Numbered from the stretch's first letter, positions 43,106-54,326 are shown. The stretch is DNA of 64,000 bases from Proteobacteria bacterium bin106 (GCA_002238945.1 MPNI01000005.1:1-64000); one strand, 5' to 3'. The notes: generated by a model from the letters alone, not told the origin. A program made the numbers and translations.

Positions 43106-44209
43106 TCACCGAAACGTTTCAAAATGCGTGTAGATAATGCGTCTTATCTCAGAGGCAAAATCAGCTAAGATATGAACCACACCCACGTGACTGCATGTGA
43201 GCTTTATCTTTCGAAAAAAGCTCAAATTTCTTTCTAAAATATTAAGTGATTTAATCTCATTATTTTCTAAACCAATACTGTTAGGAACCATAAGAATACT
43301 AGTTATAATGCCCACTACCTGAACGTGATTATCTACAATCGTATAAAGAGGTGCACCAGAATCTCCACTGCAAATCATCGATGATTTAACATAAGATTCT
43401 GGGTTATCTACAGCATCAACTGCTGTAGAAGCTGTGCTGCTGTTTTGTGTCATATTGCGATATATACTCGGCCTTGGAACAGTGACTCCTATAGCGTTGC
43501 GGTTTTGAATACTTTTTAAAGCAAGAGAGGCATAATAATTGCTAACCTGTCGATACATCTTTTCCCACCAAGACAAAGATATGCTGGCTTCAGGATATAC
43601 ATAACTCTTTTTTACAAGATCTAAATGTTGCGGTGCATACAACGTTAAAGGTGCTTGACGAATATGTTTTATATTATCACTATCATAATATTCATGTGTG
43701 CCGCCTAATCCTTCTGCCCATACATCTAGGGGTTTATCGGGATAACGATCTATCATGGCAAGAGGTTCTGGAAAACCTGGTATAAGCATAGATAAAGACG
43801 ATAACCATCCTTCTTTAAAAATCAGCACGGCAATATCACTGTTATCAACACGATAGACCTTATCAACATCAAAAGCTATTTTTTCATAAACTTCTGAAAA
43901 AGGTGAAACTATATCCAATACAATCTTAAAACGAGACTCCTCTGAGCTCACACAATGATAAGCTGTTAAAACAACTCCTTTTTTAATATAGACTCCACCA
44001 CAATCATGTTGAAATGTTCTCTCAGAAATATCATTTTCTACTACCACAGTCACTGTGGAAGTGGTCTGAAGTTCACCAAAAACCGGAGGTACACTGTCAG
44101 GACCAATTATATGCAATTGTGAACTATCTTCTCTACCACAACTCCATACAATCATCATCAAACTTAAAAATACCATGGCTCTATATACATATTTCATGTG
44201 ATTCTCCAC
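43106..44209 (-). CDS. Trypsin-like serine protease lipoprotein, paralog 4
   Basis: MIVWSCG; VLTAYHCVSS; NSDIAVLIF; ICSGDSGAPLY. Confidence 0.85.
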   Translation of the reverse strand: MENHMKYVYRAMVFLSLMMIVWSCGREDSSQLHIIGPDSVPPVFGELQTTSTVTVVVENDISERTFQHDCGGVYIKKGVVLTAYHCVSSEESRFKIVLDIVSPFSEVYEKIAFDVDKVYRVDNSDIAVLIFKEGWLSSLSMLIPGFPEPLAMIDRYPDKPLDVWAEGLGGTHEYYDSDNIKHIRQAPLTLYAPQHLDLVKKSYVYPEASISLSWWEKMYRQVSNYYASLALKSIQNRNAIGVTVPRPSIYRNMTQNSSTASTAVDAVDNPESYVKSSMICSGDSGAPLYTIVDNHVQVVGIITSILMVPNSIGLENNEIKSLNILERNLSFFRKIKLTCSHVGVVHILADFASEIRRIIYTHFETFR

Positions 44210-44299
44210 TACATTGATAACTACTCATAATCTGATCATGACAGAGTCATATATTTATTTTTTACTCACTCAAAGTATGTGCTCCAAAAAATAGCTGTA

Positions 44300-45430
44300 T
44301 TACTGATGATCATCAGAATTTTTAGCTGGATATCCCACTATCACATCATCTGACTCAGCTGGCTCATACCAGCTGTCTTGGACATTTAAAAAAAGTAAGT
44401 CTAAAATATAGTAAGGATTCAAAGAGTCAAAAGACTCTTGAAGTATTTGATAGAGTTCCTCACTAGCTGTGCGGATCGTTTCTTGATTTAAGGAAAAAAA
44501 ATAAGAAAGATCACCAACAATCTTATCATCAACTGGAGGATAAGAATACGAGGAATAACGAAAGTAACGGATATTGTATAGCCAAAGCAATGTTGCATAG
44601 AGATCATTACCACCAAAATGGTCCTGTATGGTCTCTTTAAGACGCCTTTGGTCTGCGTCTAAATCATCTAAACTTTTTTGATACAAATCAGCTACGTGGC
44701 TACGATGCTTTAAAAGCTCACTACGGCCTAACAGTTCACTTAAAGAACTCTCACCATCCCAAAATAAGCTATCCCATTGAAATATATGATCCAATAACTC
44801 TTGGTCTTCATGAGGATGATTTTCTGCAACAAACATAACCTTCCACTGGGGAGGTGTATTCGGTGGAGGTAAAGGATGATGAGATGGAACAGAATGTTGA
44901 TAAGTCTTTAAATCATAATCAGAGTTTTCTGTTTCTGTATGCACCTGTGATAGATCTAAGTTAGATCCTACAGAGGTAGCAAACATAGACCCTCTCTCTG
45001 TTTTCTTAGCAAACCATAACACACCGCCTACCACAGCCAAACTATAGATGACCTCAGATCTCAAGAATTTGGGTAACGAGTGAAAACCCCGCAAAATCTT
45101 ATGCACCTGAGTCAATGGCATAGTTAAAGACATAGCTAAAGAAGATGCCATCACAGCAGAAGCACTTTGTTCTAAAAGCCGTTCCTTATTCCCTTCCTTG
45201 TGCTCCAAATCCACCCATGCAGATGATGGCAACATGGGGGAATGTTCGTTAGCGTAACTCAACGATATATGTACCAGCATAAACATAAACCATACCACAA
45301 CCACTATAGCATATTTGAAAATGAATGCCACATAGCTCGGCTGTATGGTAGTATGGATGTCTTTGTTATCTTTACTAGTATTTTTATCACGTACTTTAAT
45401 GATCATCTGATGTTTTTCCTTATCTATCAT
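44300..45430 (-). CDS. Exported TM protein, possible distant family X member
   Basis: Signal region, SLPKFLRSEVIYSLAVVGGVLWFAKKTE (cf. WLPKTALTKWALSLAGGAVVVGYLAEKF), LPPPNTPP linker, helical C-terminus. Confidence 0.5.
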   Translation of the reverse strand: MIDKEKHQMIIKVRDKNTSKDNKDIHTTIQPSYVAFIFKYAIVVVVWFMFMLVHISLSYANEHSPMLPSSAWVDLEHKEGNKERLLEQSASAVMASSLAMSLTMPLTQVHKILRGFHSLPKFLRSEVIYSLAVVGGVLWFAKKTERGSMFATSVGSNLDLSQVHTETENSDYDLKTYQHSVPSHHPLPPPNTPPQWKVMFVAENHPHEDQELLDHIFQWDSLFWDGESSLSELLGRSELLKHRSHVADLYQKSLDDLDADQRRLKETIQDHFGGNDLYATLLWLYNIRYFRYSSYSYPPVDDKIVGDLSYFFSLNQETIRTASEELYQILQESFDSLNPYYILDLLFLNVQDSWYEPAESDDVIVGYPAKNSDDHQ

Positions 45431-45499
45431 GACGTAAACGTATATGAAATAGGTTTAAAATATGAAACCTATTTCAGTGCTTATAAGTTCTTTTGTTTG

Positions 45500-45526
45500 A
45501 GCTCTTAAAAGCTCATCTTAAGAGCT
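45500..45526 (-). terminator. Hairpin downstream of ychF
   Basis: agctcttaa / ttaagagct stem just past the ychF stop. Confidence 0.6.
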
Positions 45527-45547
45527 ATGCTGAAACAACTGTGGAAC

Positions 45548-46714
45548 TTAAAAATTCTGAGATTTACCTGCCTTAGATACATGATGACGAAACTCTATAA
45601 CATCATCATCTTCTACCACATAATCTTGTCCTTCGATACGTAGTAGACCCTTTTCTTTAAGAGCTAATTTGGTTTTGTATGTCACTAAATCACTTACCTT
45701 ATACACCTCCGCAGCAATAAAACCTTTAGCAAAATCAGAATGAATCATCCCTGCAGCATCTCGAGCTCGAGTTCCCAAAGGAATAGTCCAAGCACGAGTC
45801 TCTTGTGCCCCTGCTGTAAAGTAATGCATCAAAGACAACAGCAAGTAGGCTTGAGCACTTAAACGTTCTAAGCCGGAATAGTCAAGCCCTAATGATGCTA
45901 ACATCTCTTTTTTATCATCAGCAGATTCCAACTCACTGATCTCTGCTTCAATTTTAGCTGAAAGCACTAAATGAGAAGATCCTTGTGAGCAAGCATACTC
46001 AGATACCTCTTTGATGTATGCCTCTGCTTGAGTGTGATGAGAAGGATCATTGAAATAGCTTTCTTCAACATTGCAAACATAGAGCTGTTTTTTAGCTGAT
46101 AACAAATGAAGATCTTTAAAAATCTTCTGAATAACCTCACTGCGATCTTTACTGCGATGAGCTAAAAAATAACTTCTTGCTGTTTGTAGCGATACAAGAT
46201 GCTGACATAGTTCTTCTAGAATCTGTAAATACTCTTTAAGCTCTTTTGTAGAAGTGGTTTTAGCAAGTTTACGTTTTTTCTCAAGATGCTTCTCCACTGT
46301 GTCACAGTCAGCAAGAATAAACTCTATATCAATGGTTTCCATATCTCTAAGAGGATCACATCCCCCTGACACATGCATCACTTGATCATCATCAAAACAA
46401 CGTACCACATGAATAAGAGCATCCACTTCACGAATATGCCCAAGAAACTGATTGCCTAAGCCTTCTCCTTTAGAAGCTCCCTTCACCAAACCAGCCACAT
46501 CTGTAATTTGTAACGTAGCAGGAACAATCTTGGCACTGTCAAATATCTTAGCAAGGATCTCCAAACGCGGCTCAGCAATATCAGCATGGGCTGTACTGGG
46601 ATCAATGGTGCAAAATGCATAATTTTCACTAGCCACCTGGCTCTGTGTAAGAGCATTAAACAATGTGGATTTACCCACATTAGGCAAGCCAACAATGCCA
46701 CAACGTAATGACAC
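45548..46714 (-). CDS. ychF: Redox-regulated ATPase/GTPase YchF (Obg-like)
   Basis: MSLRCGIVGLPNVGKSTLFNALT, ADIAEPRLEILAKI, DVAGLVKGASKGEGLGNQFL, TGS-like C-terminus. Confidence 0.97.
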   Translation of the reverse strand: MSLRCGIVGLPNVGKSTLFNALTQSQVASENYAFCTIDPSTAHADIAEPRLEILAKIFDSAKIVPATLQITDVAGLVKGASKGEGLGNQFLGHIREVDALIHVVRCFDDDQVMHVSGGCDPLRDMETIDIEFILADCDTVEKHLEKKRKLAKTTSTKELKEYLQILEELCQHLVSLQTARSYFLAHRSKDRSEVIQKIFKDLHLLSAKKQLYVCNVEESYFNDPSHHTQAEAYIKEVSEYACSQGSSHLVLSAKIEAEISELESADDKKEMLASLGLDYSGLERLSAQAYLLLSLMHYFTAGAQETRAWTIPLGTRARDAAGMIHSDFAKGFIAAEVYKVSDLVTYKTKLALKEKGLLRIEGQDYVVEDDDVIEFRHHVSKAGKSQNF

Positions 46715-47289
46715 AGCTCATTCTCCTATTAACTAAGTCATAAGTTATATATCCACAGATAACAAACATATAAACAACAATGGACATAACGAACTTCACT
46801 AAACATATTTCACTAAACGAGCAGGTTGGCTGGTTGTTCATGCCAAAATACGATTTTACCAAATCTTGTCCTCTATCCCCAACCTTAAGGCAATCTCTTG
46901 ATATCTTCAAACACATACCCTCTCCACTTATCAGCATCCTCTTACTTCTTTAAAATGTCTAACAGTATCTTACGAGGATCAAACATCAGCGAACGCTCCG
47001 TCAATGAAAGCATTTGCAATATGGTACATACTGATGTGCCAACAGTTGTGCATAGCCAAATGGCTATGCTTTTTGCAATCAATATTGTTTAACATGATGG
47101 TCTTTTTGTGTTTAATCACTATTCCGTAACCACACCCATATCCCATATAAAAAGCTCACTGCAAAAACCAATCCGTCCCATGCTGTCTCTCATGCCCACA
47201 CAACCTTTCTTGCCTGATATCAACCGTAAACACATCTACCCATGAACTGCAAGTTCTAACCGGCCAGCGATTATTAACCCCCCTACACC

Positions 47290-47529
47290 AGATCTGCCAT
47301 AAAGCGCTTATTTTTACCCATTGGCACAGTCATTTACATAACGATCTAGATGGTTCGCACTGACTTTTGGGTAATGCCAAACTCTCTGTGCAGCTTCATG
47401 CTTGATGACACACTTCCACAGCGAGGACAAGAAAGACTTTTTCTTTTTATCCCCCCAGCCTGTAGATTTAAACCATTCCGCAAAAACATGATCATCTGGA
47501 AACGTGTCAAAAAATTCGGTTGTCATCAT
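47290..47529 (-). pseudogene. Degraded IS1595-family (ISXO2-like) transposase remnant
   Basis: MTTEFFDTFPDDHVFAEWFKSTGWGDKKK..., then in a shifted frame SCPRCGSVSSSMKLHREFGITQKSVRTI: N-terminal module, zinc-ribbon CPRCGS and 'S..KL.RE.GITQK' segment of IS1595 transposases, frameshifted and internally deleted. Confidence 0.55.
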
Positions 47530-47580
47530 GATGTGTGTTTGAGCAACTGCTTTGTGTTTTTTTAAGCCGTTCTTTGCCTA

Positions 47581-47611
47581 TCCATTGAGTTTGAGTAACA
47601 AACTCAATGGA
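47581..47611. other. 13-bp perfect stem hairpin (tccattgagtttg / caaactcaatgga)
   Basis: 5-nt loop, adjacent to the IS1595 remnant; terminator or transposon-associated. Confidence 0.7.
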
Positions 47612-48075
47612 TCTGGTCGCTGAGTCACGTCTGAGTCATATCACAGATAGTCACTTGCTAAAAAACCATATAGCTAAAACCCCTTCTTATAAAGCACTAG
47701 CAGAACCCTAATAACTCTTTAATGACAAAGATACGTTTGATCAGGCATTTCAAAAATACTCTTGTTTTACTTATTGATCTATGTTAGCTTGCTCGAGCTC
47801 TAGCTGAGGCTCGTTTTAAAAACGCGCCTTTGAGACTATGAGACTAACTAGAGGCCCAAAAAGAGATAGATAGAAAAAACTAGAAAGAATCACTTAAAAC
47901 TCAAGCAAAGTGGGTAAACAAGACAACATCATCTACACCATAACCATTTTATCTCTTCACATTACCCATACATGTGTTACCACCGTTTTACAGCTCAATT
48001 CATCGTTTAGTCCGTCATGAAATGAGTTAATGTGTCATAAAACTGAACTAGAAGCACTCATTAAGGAGAACATTC

Positions 48076-49230
48076 ATGGAAAAGAGTCACACATATGCTC
48101 GTATGCTACGAGCATACATACCTAGGTTATCACTGGGGTTATCACTGGGGCTATCGCTGGGATTATCATTAGGACTGGCAGCATGTTCAGATAATGTTGA
48201 TACCGCAAAACAAAGCGCAGTAGATATTGATCCTGCTAAGTTAAAGCAAGACTATGCTGCTTTACCTGAAGGCTTTATGGTGCGTATGGCTATAGGTGCT
48301 TGCAAGCAAGGAGTTTCTCGCTCAACATCATCCCAAGATGTTGATATCCGTATTACCTATTCTGATCCGCGTTCTGAAGTGATTGATGCAAATGTGGCAT
48401 CTTTTTTTCGAAATGACACTCATGCTCTTACTCGAGATAAAGAAGTATTTGGCGATAATTTTCTAACCTCATCTGTGGAACTTCAGATGCTAAACCCAGC
48501 AGATATCACCAACTCCCATAACGATGAACTCTCTTTCGGTAATGAAGTTTTTGAATACCCATCACGTTTTTCTCTAAATACTCATACAAACATCTCTCCT
48601 GAAATCCCCGTTACTCAACAACTTCCCTCATACCCTTCTCAAGGCCCATCTCAAGGAAAAGGCAAAGGAAAGGGAAAAGGTTTTACAGGCAAGGGAGTTC
48701 AGCAATCATCACCTTCTCAAGGAAAAGTCTCAAAAGGTGGGATTCATGGCGGCGTAAGCCAAGCAGGAGTGAGCCAACAATCTCCCATGCAAGCTGGCCC
48801 TTCACAAGTACATCAAGGAAGTGCTAAACCCTCACCTGTACAAGCTTCACCCACACAAACGTCTGTAAAATCACCTGTACAACAGGGTATGTCTTCTAAA
48901 AAAGTCAGTCAAACAGGAGTGTATCAAGGAGGAGGCGTTCTTCAAGGCTCATCTTTTAGTGAGCAACCGCTGCAGCATTTGCAACCATTATCTCAGATGC
49001 AATCACTACAAGGCTTCACCGCAGGTGATGAAGCTAGTTACTGTCAAGCTGTCCAAAATGTTCATCACCAGCATTTTTCCCAGACTTTCCGTCCAGTTTA
49101 TATTTCCAGTCTTCTTTCGCCATACAGCTGGGGTTATTACACAAATCCTACATCATGGCGTACTGATGAACACATTTACTATTATTATGCCAAGCCAGAA
49201 TGCCATGGTGCGTCATGGTGTAGTGGTTAA
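48076..49230 (+). CDS. Lipoprotein with (LSLG)n repeat signal peptide and Gln/Ser/Pro/Gly-rich body
   Basis: AAGGAG SD; PRLSLGLSLGLSLGLSLGLAACSDN; SQGKGKGKGKGF etc. Confidence 0.75.
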   Translation: MEKSHTYARMLRAYIPRLSLGLSLGLSLGLSLGLAACSDNVDTAKQSAVDIDPAKLKQDYAALPEGFMVRMAIGACKQGVSRSTSSQDVDIRITYSDPRSEVIDANVASFFRNDTHALTRDKEVFGDNFLTSSVELQMLNPADITNSHNDELSFGNEVFEYPSRFSLNTHTNISPEIPVTQQLPSYPSQGPSQGKGKGKGKGFTGKGVQQSSPSQGKVSKGGIHGGVSQAGVSQQSPMQAGPSQVHQGSAKPSPVQASPTQTSVKSPVQQGMSSKKVSQTGVYQGGGVLQGSSFSEQPLQHLQPLSQMQSLQGFTAGDEASYCQAVQNVHHQHFSQTFRPVYISSLLSPYSWGYYTNPTSWRTDEHIYYYYAKPECHGASWCSG

Positions 49231-49362
49231 TATCGTAGTATAGATGATCATTTATGAACATGTTCAACTTTATATGTTCTAAAAGGGCTGTTATGGGTTA
49301 TCTTTATGGTACTTAAGATAAAAGATAAAAGATATAAGATAGCTCATAACAGTTAATTTTAA

Positions 49363-51198
49363 ATGGCAGATGATCTTAAAAACCGTGTTCTGGAAGCCAC
49401 TGATTTATACAGTTTGGTATCTGAGCATGTTCGTTTGATGGCAAGTGGCTCTCATCATCGAGGGTTGTGTCCGTTTCATCAAGAAAAAACACCGAGTTTT
49501 TATCTTTTTCCTAATAGGTATCACTGCTTTGGCTGCTCAGCCAGCGGTGATGCCATCACCTTTGTGATGAAAACACAAGGATTGAGTTTTCCTGAAGCTC
49601 TAGCTCATCTTGCTTCTCGTGCAGGCATTGATGCTTCACGCTTTTCTACGAAAAGATACAGACAAGAGCAACAACAACTCTCCATCAAAAAAAATGCCTT
49701 AGCTAGCGCTCAAAACTGGTTTTTTCAAAGACTATGGCATAGTTCTTCAAGTGAAGCTGCAGAAGCACAGAATTATTTACTAAGTCGTCACTATTCTAAA
49801 GAATTCCTACAAAAACATGGTTTTGGACTCTCTTCTCATCACAGTCATGAACTGTTAGATGATTTTAAGAAACAAGGATATAACCATGAAAATCTTTTAA
49901 CAGCATCATTGATAGCCAAGTCACAACGCAGCTCCACATCTGAGTATTATGACTTTTTTTTACGTCGCATCACCTTTCCCATCCATGATCACAGTGGAAA
50001 ATTGATCGCTTTTGCCGGACGTCTTTATATTGCACATAATAGCCAAGCAACGAGTCAAGTTGCTGGCAAATACAAAAACTCAAAATACCCCAAAAACAAA
50101 GTGTTATATGGTTTTTGGCAGGCTAAACAAGCTTTTTTGCAAAAAAAACGCGCCATCATTACCGAAGGTTATTTGGATGTGTTGCGATTATGGCAATATG
50201 GCTTCCAAGAAACCGTGGCATCACAAGGTACAGCACTTACTGTAGATCATCTCAAAGCCCTTTCACGCCTTGTTAACAAAGCTGTTCTGTTATTTGATGG
50301 CGATCAAGCAGGAAAGGATGCAGCTATGCGTTCTTTAGCCCATAGCATTCACATCCCTGATCTGTCTCTTTATTGCGCCTTACTGCCTTCAAATCATGAT
50401 CCAGATAGTTTTTTGCTTAAGCACAAAAAAGAAGATCTTGAAGATCTGATACTCAACGCCAAACCACTCCTTGAAGTGGTGATTGAAAAACAACTCTCAG
50501 GACTAGATAGCATAGCTATGGCAGGAGTCATTGATAAGAGGTTTTTTCCTTGGATGCAATCCATACCTCCCCTACAACAAGCCAGCATATTACGTCTTAT
50601 TGCCCAAAAAACCGGCCTATCAGATGAAGTTCTTCATACAGAATTAGATAAAAGCAAATCCTCTACACAACCTGCAACACTCTCTGTAGATTCTCAAACC
50701 ATAGACTCTCAACTCTATACAACCCACGTTCTCCCTTCACATGTGAGAGAACTGCTCTCTCATCTTTTCTTCCTTCAACCACATGAAGCTCCATCTTTAC
50801 CCAAAGATCTTTCTGTGTTTATCTCCTGTGAACTCGAAATTGATGCCTTATGGCAAAACTGCTTGCTATCCTTACTTCCCCAAAAACGCACACGTATTGG
50901 CTACTACCCCTTTCACAACCAAGATCTTACAGAGATATTTCATAGCCCAGCTGCCGCCAACCTCCTTGAGGAACTGCAAAGCGCGCCGATGCGCTATGAC
51001 ATTGCCCACGATATAGCTATTAGCCGCATAATGAATGATTACCGTCTTAAACACATCACATCCACCATCGAGACCCTCACACAACAACTCTCTTTAGCTA
51101 AAGATGATCCCTCTTTTCCTCGAAAGATGGTCGTAGAAGAAATTGTCCGCCTTCACCAAGTGCGACGCAATAAACACAAACCCCAAACAAACCCATGA
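49363..51198 (+). CDS. dnaG: DNA primase
   Basis: CPFHQEKTPSFYLFPNRYHCFGCSASGDAITFVM; TOPRIM AIITEGYLDVLRL, LLFDGDQAGKDAA. Confidence 0.97.
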   Translation: MADDLKNRVLEATDLYSLVSEHVRLMASGSHHRGLCPFHQEKTPSFYLFPNRYHCFGCSASGDAITFVMKTQGLSFPEALAHLASRAGIDASRFSTKRYRQEQQQLSIKKNALASAQNWFFQRLWHSSSSEAAEAQNYLLSRHYSKEFLQKHGFGLSSHHSHELLDDFKKQGYNHENLLTASLIAKSQRSSTSEYYDFFLRRITFPIHDHSGKLIAFAGRLYIAHNSQATSQVAGKYKNSKYPKNKVLYGFWQAKQAFLQKKRAIITEGYLDVLRLWQYGFQETVASQGTALTVDHLKALSRLVNKAVLLFDGDQAGKDAAMRSLAHSIHIPDLSLYCALLPSNHDPDSFLLKHKKEDLEDLILNAKPLLEVVIEKQLSGLDSIAMAGVIDKRFFPWMQSIPPLQQASILRLIAQKTGLSDEVLHTELDKSKSSTQPATLSVDSQTIDSQLYTTHVLPSHVRELLSHLFFLQPHEAPSLPKDLSVFISCELEIDALWQNCLLSLLPQKRTRIGYYPFHNQDLTEIFHSPAAANLLEELQSAPMRYDIAHDIAISRIMNDYRLKHITSTIETLTQQLSLAKDDPSFPRKMVVEEIVRLHQVRRNKHKPQTNP

Positions 51199-51543
51199 AA
51201 ATAACATATAGAAAGGAGAAAAACACATACCATGTATTTTTTATCCGTATTGCTTGAGTATATACGTTAACAATATCAATATGTTATAGTATAATCATAT
51301 GAGAGTTCGCTATACTGCATCTTTGCGCTTTTCCATATTTTTTAGAATATCAAACATATCAAATAAACCCTTAACATTCATAGACACACCCCCACATACC
51401 CTCCTCTTAACCAACCACTAACCACTTTTTTCGTTACATTTTGATATTTTTTATGAAAATGTGATAATTTCCTTTGTTGATCTCTTGGTTTAAGCTATAA
51501 TCAAAGCTTGTACCTTTCTTTTTATACGCTGGAGGAACTTGCG

Positions 51544-54300
51544 TTGAAGGCAAAACCTAAAACACCCTTAGATAAGCTAGTGGCAAAACCAGAACAAGAA
51601 GCGGCTACGCCCACTACAACACAGCCAGCACAAACGGAAACATCAGCAGAGCCCACAGCAGAACCCACAGCAGAACCCACAATGGTGCAAGCTTCAAAAG
51701 CAAGCCCATCAGCTGAAGCCCCCCCTGAAGCCCCTGAAGCAAAAGCAGAAGCAAAAGCAGAAGCAAAAGCAAAAACCGCTGCAATTAAAAAAACAGTCAA
51801 AGACACGGTCAAAGAAACCATCAAAACAACAGTGGATACATCCACCAAGAAACCTGCTGCAGAAAAAAAGGCCTCATCTCCTGTGACAGTCAAACAGGTT
51901 GTCAAGAAAATGGTCAGTCAACTCGGCACGTTGCAACAACAAAACCAGAAAGCTAAGATCAAGCCCTCCCCTGCCTCTACCAGAACCAAGAACTCTAGGA
52001 CTAACTCTAGGACTAACTCTAGGACTAAGAGTACAAAGGCTAAAAAAACTCAAACCGTTAGCCAAAAAAACAAGACGAAAAAAAAGAATAAAGAACATAA
52101 AAAAACACCCGTGACAACAACCACAAAACGGGAAGTAAACCAGGCCTTAGAGGAAAAAACATCTCAAGCACAACCAGCACAAAAAACAATTCAGCTAAAT
52201 GATAGCAAGCTAAATAATAGCAGCAGCATGGATCTTGTCTCTTCAGTCACTCAAAAAGTGATAGAGGAGCACGTTCACGTTAAGGTGCAAGAACAAGAAA
52301 AAACGCAAGAAAAAACGCAAGAAGTACCCTCCCAAAATGAGGTTAAGTATCAGCAAAGACAAAAGCAAAAACAAAAACAAAAGCCAAAGCAAAAATCTAA
52401 AACACGTACAACATCAAGTCAAACAGCTACCACAGTTACCACAAATAACTCACAAGAGCACATTAGCAAAGCCACAGAACACACCTTAAATTCCGTTAAA
52501 GAAACCATTGCGGAACGTAAAAACAAAACGAAAACCAAGGTGCCAGCAAACAAACCAAAACAAACTGCTCGTGCTATGGATAAGGCTTTAGCGTCTTTAA
52601 AAGCTAAGGCTCATCGCAATGATAGTACGATATCTTATCGTGAGGTACGTCAAACTCTTGGAACACATCTTAACAGTCGTCCTAAATCGTCTGATCTTAC
52701 TCACATCATTACGGCACTTGGAGATGATGACATTGAGGTGTTTGATCAAGGAGTTGATAGTGATGATGATTTCAGCACCTCTTTATCTTCTCAAGATAAC
52801 CAAGTCCATGGTCCTAGTGAAGACATTGCCGGTAGAGGTGATGATGCCATGGTACGTTCGGTGGATCCTGTAAGGATCTACTTACGTAAAATGGGCTCTG
52901 TACCCTTGTTATCACGAGAAGGTGAAGTCTTTATAGCCAAAAAGATTGAAGAAGCGGAAAACAAGGTACTTGCTCGATTGATATCTTTTAAACTGTGTTT
53001 GGAAGTCATCTCTGATACAGCTCGTTCTTTTGTACAAGGAGAGATTCGTTTAAAAAATTGGATCAAGGGTTTTGATGATGATGAGGCTTCAAATAATGAA
53101 GGAGCTCATGAGACCAAGATCAAAAGCAAAACCATTGTGTTACTCAATCACATTGATGAATATCTAGTATGTTTACTCAAAGAAAATTCTTCTCCTGATC
53201 ACACAAAGCAGTTAAAAATCCATCAAGCTGATATCTTTGATAAACTCAAAGATATCAATATCAATCGTAAGATCTTACAAACGGTAATTGATATGGTTGC
53301 TCAGCATCACTCTACCTTGCGAGAGGCTGAACAGGATATAGATTATTATGCAAAGAGGTTGGGTTATTCGCGCACAGAGCTTATCCTTAAGGTAAGTGAA
53401 GATAAAGAAGCTTTCTTTGATGAGCGCACTCCTGGGGAATGGGAGAAGATCAAACGCTCTGTAAGGCATGCGCTTGCAAATACTGAGGCTATGGTACAGA
53501 AATACCAGCATATCAAAGATGCAGAAGATATATTACAGTTGTATCGTGATCTTATTAGCCTACAAAATGACACGGAAAACGCCAAGCGTGAGCTTGTAGA
53601 AGCCAATTTAAGACTGGTGGTATCCATTGCTAAAAAGTACAGCAATCGTGGTTTGCAATTTCTTGATTTGATTCAAGAGGGCAATATTGGCTTAATGAAA
53701 GCGGTGGAAAAATTTGAGTATCGTCGTGGTTACAAGTTTTCCACATATGCCACTTGGTGGATTCGTCAAGCCATCACAAGAGCTATAGCAGATCAAGCCC
53801 GTACCATTCGTATTCCCGTACATATGATTGAAACCATCAACAAATTGATCCGTACCACCCGTGTCTTAATCAAAGAGATGGGACGAGAGCCTAGTCCTGA
53901 AGAAATTGCAGCACGTATGGGCATACCATTAGAAAAAGTCAGAAAAGTACTGAAAATTGCTGTAGAGCCTATTAGCTTAGAAACCCCCATTGGCGAAGAA
54001 GAAAACAATTATATTGGAGACTTCCTTGAAGATAAAGCCACACAAAGTCCATCGGAGTCTGTGTTAGGCAATTCTTTGATGCGACAAACTCTTAGAGCTC
54101 TAGCCACTTTAACGCCGAGAGAAGAAAAAGTGTTGCGGATGCGTTTTGGTATTGCTGAAATCAGCGACCATACCCTCGAAGAGGTAGGACAGAGCTTTGA
54201 AGTCACACGGGAGAGAATACGACAAATTGAAGCAAAAGCATTACGTAAGTTACGTCATCCATCACGATCAAAAAAACTCCGCTCGTTTATCAAATCCTAA
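51544..54300 (+). CDS. rpoD: RNA polymerase sigma-70 (RpoD) with long low-complexity N-terminal extension; probable TTG start
   Basis: GGAGG SD at 51531-51535 before TTG 51544; region 1.1-like [13 protein letters not shown]...; [99 protein letters not shown]. Confidence 0.95.
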   Translation: MKAKPKTPLDKLVAKPEQEAATPTTTQPAQTETSAEPTAEPTAEPTMVQASKASPSAEAPPEAPEAKAEAKAEAKAKTAAIKKTVKDTVKETIKTTVDTSTKKPAAEKKASSPVTVKQVVKKMVSQLGTLQQQNQKAKIKPSPASTRTKNSRTNSRTNSRTKSTKAKKTQTVSQKNKTKKKNKEHKKTPVTTTTKREVNQALEEKTSQAQPAQKTIQLNDSKLNNSSSMDLVSSVTQKVIEEHVHVKVQEQEKTQEKTQEVPSQNEVKYQQRQKQKQKQKPKQKSKTRTTSSQTATTVTTNNSQEHISKATEHTLNSVKETIAERKNKTKTKVPANKPKQTARAMDKALASLKAKAHRNDSTISYREVRQTLGTHLNSRPKSSDLTHIITALGDDDIEVFDQGVDSDDDFSTSLSSQDNQVHGPSEDIAGRGDDAMVRSVDPVRIYLRKMGSVPLLSREGEVFIAKKIEEAENKVLARLISFKLCLEVISDTARSFVQGEIRLKNWIKGFDDDEASNNEGAHETKIKSKTIVLLNHIDEYLVCLLKENSSPDHTKQLKIHQADIFDKLKDININRKILQTVIDMVAQHHSTLREAEQDIDYYAKRLGYSRTELILKVSEDKEAFFDERTPGEWEKIKRSVRHALANTEAMVQKYQHIKDAEDILQLYRDLISLQNDTENAKRELVEANLRLVVSIAKKYSNRGLQFLDLIQEGNIGLMKAVEKFEYRRGYKFSTYATWWIRQAITRAIADQARTIRIPVHMIETINKLIRTTRVLIKEMGREPSPEEIAARMGIPLEKVRKVLKIAVEPISLETPIGEEENNYIGDFLEDKATQSPSESVLGNSLMRQTLRALATLTPREEKVLRMRFGIAEISDHTLEEVGQSFEVTRERIRQIEAKALRKLRHPSRSKKLRSFIKS

Positions 54301-54326
54301 GGTGTTTTATTATATGATTCTTTTGG

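Noticed and set aside
46680-46937. Minus-strand 85-aa ORF upstream of ychF
   Set aside because: No family resemblance and overlaps the ychF start region.
51522-51905. Minus-strand ORF 127 aa opposite rpoD 5' end
   Set aside because: Antisense to the low-complexity rpoD extension; no independent support.
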